Shown here piece by piece: positions 6,257-10,857 of a stretch of 10,857 bases of DNA. The stretch is from Bacillota bacterium (GTDB taxonomy: Bacteria > Bacillota_A > Clostridia > Peptostreptococcales > Anaerovoracaceae): positions 1 through 10,857 of the forward strand of contig JAFRWH010000201.1 in assembly GCA_017438085.1 (NCBI GenBank). The letters run 5' to 3'. The notes beneath the pieces were generated by a model that saw only the letters and a program-made list of their open reading frames with translations, ran no database searches and was not told the DNA's origin. The position numbers and the translations under genes are program-made. Numbering within the stretch: the first letter of the stretch is position 1; each line of letters begins with the position of its first letter.

Positions 6257-6323
6257 GTAGCTTCATCGCAGGAGCACTGCTGAATCTGTGAAGAAATCCA
6301 TTTATCTACTAATGGAGCTCAAC

Positions 6324-6354
6324 AAAATAAAAAGGACCGCTTAGTACGATCCTT
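6324..6354 (-). terminator. Distal terminator downstream of the kinase/binding-protein operon
   Basis: On the minus strand AAGGATCG and CGGTCCTT form an 8-bp stem (one G-U pair) with a 7-nt loop, followed by TTTTTATTTT. It is the third hairpin met by transcripts coming from the solute-binding-protein gene, about 180 nt after its stop. Confidence 0.75.
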
Positions 6355-6368
6355 AAATATACGCTGAT

Positions 6369-6408
6369 TCCTGGCCGTTTAGCTCTTTTTGAACCTTTGG
6401 CCAGGAAT
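6369..6408. repeat. Hairpin repeat, copy 1
   Basis: Perfect 10-bp arms ATTCCTGGCC (6367-6376) and GGCCAGGAAT (6399-6408) enclose a 22-nt loop. By eye it matches copy 2 (6433-6472) at 30 of 40 positions without gaps. No T run follows on either strand, so alone it is a poor terminator. Confidence 0.75.
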
Positions 6409-6432
6409 ACTTACTCCAAACTAAACTAAAAA

Positions 6433-6472
6433 TCCTGGCCATTTAGTCTTTTCAGACTTTTTGACCAGGAAT
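6433..6472. repeat. Hairpin repeat, copy 2, probably a minus-strand terminator
   Basis: The outer arms TCCTGGCCA and TGACCAGGA pair with one mismatch, and an inner hairpin AGTCT-TTTC-AGACT (6445-6458) sits inside what is plain loop in copy 1. On the minus strand the stem is followed by ATTTTTAG, so this copy can act as the first terminator after the solute-binding-protein gene, 60 nt beyond its stop. Offset to copy 1 is 64 nt. Confidence 0.75.
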
Positions 6473-6533
6473 TTATATCTCAAGTAGCCTTTAGAACAGT
6501 CTTCACAGGCAGCCAAGTAAATACAGATCTTAT

Positions 6534-7823
6534 TTACTTAAAGCTTCCGTAGTTTTTGACTGCTTCATCCACAGAGATCTCGCCCTTTCCTACCTGGAAA
6601 GCAGCCACACGGATCTGGACCGTGAGCGGATCCGTAATACCAAGGACTTCCGGGGACATTGTGCGGTCCGAAGGAACCTCGCCAAAGGGTTCGTAGACCG
6701 GATCCAGAGACAGATCGCTGGTGGGTGTTACCAGACGCTTCACCGAAGCCATGGCATTCAGTTCATCAGTTGCGATCAGGAAGCGCATGAATTCGTTTGT
6801 CATATCCAGATCATTGCAGTCCTTGTTAACAGAGAACTGAATAGAAGGACTGTCGATGAAATATCCACCCTCGTCAGCCATGGGGATAGGATAGAAAGTG
6901 TACTCGAAAGGAGTCTTGCTGAAAGCCTCAGACTGGCTTTCCCTCTTCTTGGTTCCGGACACAGTATCTCCGATGCAGATCATCATAGGCACATCGCCTT
7001 CGAAAAAGCGGAGTATGACCTTAGTGTAGCTGTCCTCGATCTTGTCGCACTCAGCCAGATCCACGAAACCCTTATCGATCAGACGTTCCACCGCCTCCAG
7101 CGCGGGACGCATGTATTCTCCTGCTGCGGGATCCAGTCCATTAGCCAGCTTGAGCGCCTCCGGGTTATCCGCCAGCGTTGCTACGAACAGCGGGTATGCG
7201 ATGGTATACATAAAGCTTCCGGAGGATTTGAGGCTGTAGCCCATCATGGGGCTGGCATAGCCCTTGCTGCGGAATGCATCGCAGACCTTCGTCAGCTCCG
7301 TCCATGTGGTCGGGATGCTAAGACCTTCCTTTTCAAACAGATCCTTGTTCACCATCATGCCGTATGTTCTGGAAAATACCGGTACAAGCATCACCTTGCC
7401 GTCTGAGCCGTGGTTGATAAGGCCGGGGCGAATGCAGTCCAGATTCAGCCCCAAAGCAGGATCTGAAAGGTCCTCCATATGAGCATATACAGAATCGTAC
7501 TGCTCATTGCCGATCATCCAGGTATAGGAAAAGAAAATATTAGGTTTGTCACTGCTTTTCAGCGCCGTGCCAAGCACATTGTTGTAGTCATCAAGCTTCA
7601 CGTAGCTCAGCTGAACCTTCGGGTAAAACTCGTTGAACCGGTCGAATTCAGCCTCCAGAGCTTCAAAGTTATCATAGTTTCCCGCCACAGTGATCTTGCA
7701 GCTGGTTTCTGTATCGAGAGCAGGCTTGAAGCCCTCGTCAACAGCCTCCTGCGGCTTTTCCCCACATGCTGCCAGTGATAGGATCATGCAGATGGCCATA
7801 ATAGTACAGAGCAGCTTTTTCAT
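6534..7823 (-). CDS. Extracellular solute-binding lipoprotein (family 1, sugar type)
   Basis: 429 residues. A classic lipoprotein signal runs [20 protein letters not shown], with C20 as lipidation site, so the mature protein sits on the outer face of the membrane. The rest has the order of family 1 ABC binding proteins: [20 protein letters not shown] with the FNEFYPKV segment (about 44-71), [33 protein letters not shown] and a [14 protein letters not shown] segment later. These proteins usually deliver sugars to an ABC permease, but no permease or ATPase gene is nearby. Its ATG overlaps the stop of the sensor kinase gene (ATGA, 4 nt), so translation is coupled. I infer that it may sense a ligand for that kinase, as LuxP does for LuxQ or XylFII for LytS. 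The ligand is unknown. Terminating hairpins follow at 6433-6472 and 6324-6354. Confidence 0.88.
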   Translation of the reverse strand: MKKLLCTIMAICMILSLAACGEKPQEAVDEGFKPALDTETSCKITVAGNYDNFEALEAEFDRFNEFYPKVQLSYVKLDDYNNVLGTALKSSDKPNIFFSYTWMIGNEQYDSVYAHMEDLSDPALGLNLDCIRPGLINHGSDGKVMLVPVFSRTYGMMVNKDLFEKEGLSIPTTWTELTKVCDAFRSKGYASPMMGYSLKSSGSFMYTIAYPLFVATLADNPEALKLANGLDPAAGEYMRPALEAVERLIDKGFVDLAECDKIEDSYTKVILRFFEGDVPMMICIGDTVSGTKKRESQSEAFSKTPFEYTFYPIPMADEGGYFIDSPSIQFSVNKDCNDLDMTNEFMRFLIATDELNAMASVKRLVTPTSDLSLDPVYEPFGEVPSDRTMSPEVLGITDPLTVQIRVAAFQVGKGEISVDEAVKNYGSFK

Positions 7824-10354
7824 GATCTCTCCTCCTTGATTCTGCGAATCTCTTTTATAACAAGTTTAATATCTATCGGCTTTGCGATATGTCCGTTCAT
7901 GCCTGCATTCAGGCACTCTGTGACATTTTCAGAAAATGCATCAGCCGTCATTGCTATGATCGGGATGGAAGACGCCCAGGGATCGTCCAGCGCGCGTATC
8001 CTCCTTGTGGCCTCGAGGCCGTTCATCTCAGGCATCTGTATATCCATAAAGATAAGCGTGTAGCTTCCTTCTGCCGCCTGACTCATCTTTTCAAGACAGA
8101 TGCGGCCGTGTTCGGCACGCTCCGTAGTGATGCCGAACATGGAAAGCATAGTGGAAATGATCTCCCAGTTGATATCGTTATCCTCTGCGATGAGTATATT
8201 CAGTCCCTCTAAGTCTGAATAGTCGGTCTCCGGCTCCACAGACTTGGACTCGGTGCCGAGAAGCGTGTTGATCTTATCGTACAGCTTGGAACGGAACAGC
8301 GGTTTGCTTACAAAGCCATCTGCTCCGGCTTCCTTTGCCTTATCCTCTATATCCGACCAGTCGTAGGCGGAAACCAGAAGTATAGGTGTTTTTGCCCCGA
8401 CCTCTCCTCGTATTCTGCGTATGGTCTCGATACCATCCAGATCCGGCATCTTCCAGTCGATGATAACAACGCTGTAATCCTTTCCGGCCCGGTGTCTGTG
8501 CTCTATCATGCCAAGAGCCTCGATCCCGCTGCCGGCGCGGTCGGCTGTCACGCCCAGAGACTCCAGCGTATCAGCCGCAGTCTCCAGGAGGACCTCATCG
8601 TCATCGACGATCAGCACATCCATGGAATCCAGCATCATATCATCCCTCTGCCTGTCAGCAATCGGAAGATCCAGCGTCACGGTAAAGGTGGTTCCCTTGC
8701 CCTGCTCGCTCTGGCAGTCGATGCTGCCTTCCATAAGGTCGACCATCTGCTTTGTTATGGCAAGGCCCAGCCCTGTTCCCTGAATAGTGTTCACACGGCT
8801 GTCGGTCTGGCGCGAGAAGGGCTGATACATGGTTGCCATAAACTCCGGGCTCATGCCGATACCGGTATCGGAGACCTTGTATATAAGCCTTACACAGCCA
8901 TCCTTTGGGCTTTTCTCCTCCCGCATGTCCACGCTGACCCGTCCACCGGGAGGCGTGTATTTGATGGCGTTGGATAGTATGTTGATATAGATCTGATTAA
9001 GCCTGAGCTGATCGGCGTAGAAATATTCCTTTTCCATCTTGCCGGTGCGGAAATTGAAATCGATATTCTTTTCTTTTACCATTGGCTGGGACATGTTCAC
9101 AAGATTTTCCACAGTCTCGACTATGGAGAAGGTCAGCGGGCTGAGATTCAGCTTGCCGCTCTCCACCTTTGAAATGTCCAGGATATCGTTGATAAGGGTC
9201 AGCAGATGATTGCTTGCCATGGATATCTTACGCAGGTTTTCACCCACCGATTCCATATCACCGAGATTCTTTTCAGCAATGGTCGTAAGGCCGATGATGG
9301 CGTTCATGGGTGTGCGGATATCATGGGACATGGTAGACAGGAAATCTGTCTTGGCTCTGCTTGCCGCCGCAGCTTCCCTTGCAGTTTCCTGAAGCTGCTT
9401 ATTGAAATGCAGTATTACCGCAAGGTCAAATACGAACAGTATCAGAAGACCCGCAGAAACAACGCTGATCAGCAGCCAGTTCTGGGTGTTTATGCCCAGA
9501 TCCTTCATTGGCATCAGGCTCAGGAAGCTCCAGCCCCCCGCTGCTTCCACCGGGGTATAGGCGAGTATGCATTCCTCGCCGCGGGAATTGTGCATGGTAA
9601 AAGAGCCTGTGGACGTGGAGACTTTTTCAAAAAGCGCCTGCGTTGAGGCAGGATCAGAAGTATTGTAAGATCTGTAAAACTCAAAGCAGCTGGAATTTTT
9701 AAAGGAATGACCTTTGATGATATAATCGCCGTCCGAATCGATTATGGAAGGCTCGGCTGTTTCAAATTCTTCCTGGGGGAAGACCCATCTCTCCTCCAGC
9801 TCCGACAAAGGGAGCACGCGCAGCAGTATAGCCACCTTGGACTCCCCTGTATCAGGATCGTGAAGTGTAATGGAATTGCAGAATGCGATGGACTGTTCGC
9901 CATTGACGGGATTCGTATAGGCGCGGGAAATGTTGATAGCCTCACCGATACTGTGGATCCAGCTGACATCGTTCAAAAGATTAGTGCGTACATAAGAGAC
10001 AGAATAATCATCCGCGCTGTCCCGTCTGGCTCTGGTAGAAAGACCCGACAGGGTATCCTGATACACGATATGAGCCGAAGCATTCGGCAGTACATGAGAG
10101 ATGCGGATGAAGGAGATGGCGTCCTCTATGGTCATGTCCTGACTGTTGATAAAGTGAGCCCACACATCGCAGATCCGCTGCTCGCCGGCCAGATAGTTCT
10201 CCGTGACATGCTCCATGGTGATGGCGGTGTTCTCAAAATGCTCTATCTGCCTCAGGGTCGTATTCCGGGTGGTATAATTGGAATAGAAAACCACGAAGGT
10301 CAGCAATGCGATCATAATGACCATATTCACAATGATGATCCAGGTTTTTTTCAT
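7820..10354 (-). CDS. Hybrid sensor histidine kinase with two receiver domains
   Basis: 844 residues. Membrane helices lie at about 5-24 and 293-316; the about 268 residues between them are outside and fit a double-CACHE-like sensor by size and position (inference). Next come a HisKA domain with H344 in [14 protein letters not shown], and an ATPase domain with N462 (N box), DTGIGM (496-501) and GTGLGL (526-531). Two receiver domains follow: the first with acidic pair D584/D585, phosphoacceptor D633 in IIDWKMP and K684; the second with E724/D725, D771 in FMDIQMP and K825. All key residues are present. There is no Hpt domain and no DNA-binding output, so phosphate must pass to a partner elsewhere, or the receivers act allosterically. 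The ATG at 10354 gives a basic start before the first helix; GGAG lies 11 nt upstream, with a small AGCGT/ACGCT hairpin between. The stop overlaps the binding-protein start by 4 nt, which suggests a joint sensing unit. Confidence 0.93.
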   Translation of the reverse strand: MKKTWIIIVNMVIMIALLTFVVFYSNYTTRNTTLRQIEHFENTAITMEHVTENYLAGEQRICDVWAHFINSQDMTIEDAISFIRISHVLPNASAHIVYQDTLSGLSTRARRDSADDYSVSYVRTNLLNDVSWIHSIGEAINISRAYTNPVNGEQSIAFCNSITLHDPDTGESKVAILLRVLPLSELEERWVFPQEEFETAEPSIIDSDGDYIIKGHSFKNSSCFEFYRSYNTSDPASTQALFEKVSTSTGSFTMHNSRGEECILAYTPVEAAGGWSFLSLMPMKDLGINTQNWLLISVVSAGLLILFVFDLAVILHFNKQLQETAREAAAASRAKTDFLSTMSHDIRTPMNAIIGLTTIAEKNLGDMESVGENLRKISMASNHLLTLINDILDISKVESGKLNLSPLTFSIVETVENLVNMSQPMVKEKNIDFNFRTGKMEKEYFYADQLRLNQIYINILSNAIKYTPPGGRVSVDMREEKSPKDGCVRLIYKVSDTGIGMSPEFMATMYQPFSRQTDSRVNTIQGTGLGLAITKQMVDLMEGSIDCQSEQGKGTTFTVTLDLPIADRQRDDMMLDSMDVLIVDDDEVLLETAADTLESLGVTADRAGSGIEALGMIEHRHRAGKDYSVVIIDWKMPDLDGIETIRRIRGEVGAKTPILLVSAYDWSDIEDKAKEAGADGFVSKPLFRSKLYDKINTLLGTESKSVEPETDYSDLEGLNILIAEDNDINWEIISTMLSMFGITTERAEHGRICLEKMSQAAEGSYTLIFMDIQMPEMNGLEATRRIRALDDPWASSIPIIAMTADAFSENVTECLNAGMNGHIAKPIDIKLVIKEIRRIKEERS

Positions 10355-10496
10355 AGCGTTTTACGCTCCTTCGGAGATTCCTTCCATTCGAGCTAGCCAA
10401 TCTCAAAAGAATGAACACGCTCGCTATATAAAACTATACCATAATAATCAGACCTTTCATAGTCATAAAAAACTATGACAGCGCAGATTTGCACAA
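10355..10496 (-). promoter_or_regulatory. Upstream region of the kinase operon with inverted repeat
   Basis: 142 nt, AT-rich. TCATAGT (10457-10463) and ACTATGA (10472-10478) form an inverted repeat of 7-bp arms around an 8-nt spacer, possibly an operator. A minus-strand TATAGT (10438-10433) is a fair -10; a TATGAA at about 17 nt distance is a weak -35 and overlaps the repeat. Confidence in the promoter placing is low; the repeat itself is plain in the sequence. Confidence 0.4.
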
Positions 10497-10534
10497 AAAA
10501 GCCGATTCCTATCATGATCGGGAATCGGGCTTTT
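10497..10534. terminator. Terminator of the MsrA-like gene, usable on both strands
   Basis: AAAAGCCGATTCC pairs with GGAATCGGGCTTTT, leaving one bulged G and an 11-nt loop. On the minus strand the stem is followed by six T, and on the + strand by TTTTGTG. It lies about 70 nt after the stop of the MsrA-like gene and shields the kinase promoter from it. Confidence 0.85.
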
Positions 10535-10603
10535 GTGTTGGCATCAGATCCCTTTATACTTGTCTCAAGTCAGAAACAATCGCGCCTGGAAAAACAGCTT
10601 TAT

Positions 10604-10857
10604 CTAAACATCAAAGTTCAGATGGCCTCTGCCGGATGATGCGATCTCCTCCGCAAAGGCTTCCGGATTTTTGAGATCCCAGTCCTGATGATAATCCTCT
10701 GCGGGATAAAAGTTTTTAAATTGTTCTACGGCGATCCGCGGTTCAGGCAGATCCTTTTCACTGCAGGAGGGCGCTCCATTGCGGCTGAACTCTTCAGCAA
10801 GCCCCCTGAGTCTGGCAGCAGTAAAAGGAGGGAAAACCGTTAATTCGCCCCTCTTCA
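10604..10857 (-). CDS. MsrA-like methionine sulfoxide reductase, C-terminal part
   Basis: The frame is open to the right edge; 83 residues and the TAG stop are visible, and no start is in the window. The tract KNFYPAEDYHQDWDLKNP is close to the FYPAEDYHQDYLxKNP signature near the C-terminus of peptide-methionine (S)-S-oxide reductase MsrA, which repairs oxidised methionine using thioredoxin. Upstream of it a helix-like RLRGLAEEFSRNG segment matches in position the helix that precedes the signature. The tail after it (FAEEIASSGRGHLNFDV) lacks the usual GYCHI motif with its resolving cysteine, and the catalytic GCFW motif is off the window, so the call rests on the signature. No MsrB domain follows, so this is not an MsrA-MsrB fusion in that order. 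Confidence 0.6.
   Translation of the reverse strand, partial: KRGELTVFPPFTAARLRGLAEEFSRNGAPSCSEKDLPEPRIAVEQFKNFYPAEDYHQDWDLKNPEAFAEEIASSGRGHLNFDV

Noticed and set aside
6366..6475. CRISPR-like array or mobile element ends
   Set aside because: Only two diverged copies with self-complementary arms and no spacers of equal length, no transposase and no target duplication; a hairpin repeat explains it better.
9707..10396. Open + strand frame of 229 codons opposite the kinase N-terminus
   Set aside because: Antisense to a clear kinase gene; composition is unlike a protein of known type and there is no supporting ribosome site or neighbour.

Overview
The window looks like a chromosomal segment of a Gram-positive anaerobe of the class Clostridia. 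This is inference from gene content and signals: strong AGGAGG-type ribosome sites, some GTG/TTG starts, many U-tailed terminators, an ECF vitamin-type transporter subunit, a lipoprotein solute-binding protein, and a CACHE-type hybrid histidine kinase of the kind common in Lachnospiraceae and relatives. No rRNA, tRNA, CRISPR array, transposase or phage gene is visible.

Layout. (1) 1-1314 (+): most of an AbgB-like M20 amidohydrolase, cut by the left edge, ended by a perfect palindromic terminator that also serves the converging minus-strand genes. (2) 1393-2640 (-): a two-gene unit, an ECF transporter S component (TTG start) followed 4 nt later by a membrane-anchored protein with a small sulfite-oxidase/molybdopterin-like fold. 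A leader of about 235 nt precedes it, with an intrinsic terminator, a competing antiterminator arm and a 13-14 nt segment able to pair with the ribosome-site region. This has the architecture of a riboswitch, and I do not recognise the aptamer class. (3) 2671-5849 (-): a likely operon of GH1 6-phospho-beta-glucosidase, ROK sugar kinase without the usual zinc cysteines (beta-glucoside-kinase-like), a small two-helix membrane protein and a DUF4870/Tic20-like membrane protein, closed by a terminator at 2671-2717. Together the first two suggest PTS-independent use of beta-glucosides: ATP-dependent phosphorylation followed by phospho-hydrolysis. (4) 5948-6256 (+): a short MGMT-family protein that keeps the active cysteine. 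(5) 6257-6533: an intergenic stretch rich in hairpins, including two diverged copies of a 40-nt hairpin and a third terminator. (6) 6534-10354 (-): a hybrid sensor kinase with two receiver domains, overlapping by 4 nt the gene for an extracellular sugar-type solute-binding lipoprotein. No permease, ATPase or output regulator is nearby, so the binding protein is a candidate sensing partner of the kinase. (7) 10604-10857 (-): the C-terminal end of an MsrA-like protein, cut by the right edge, with its terminator at 10497-10534.

The strongest leads are the switch-like leader of the ECF operon, the translationally coupled kinase/solute-binding-protein pair, and the duplicated hairpin element.
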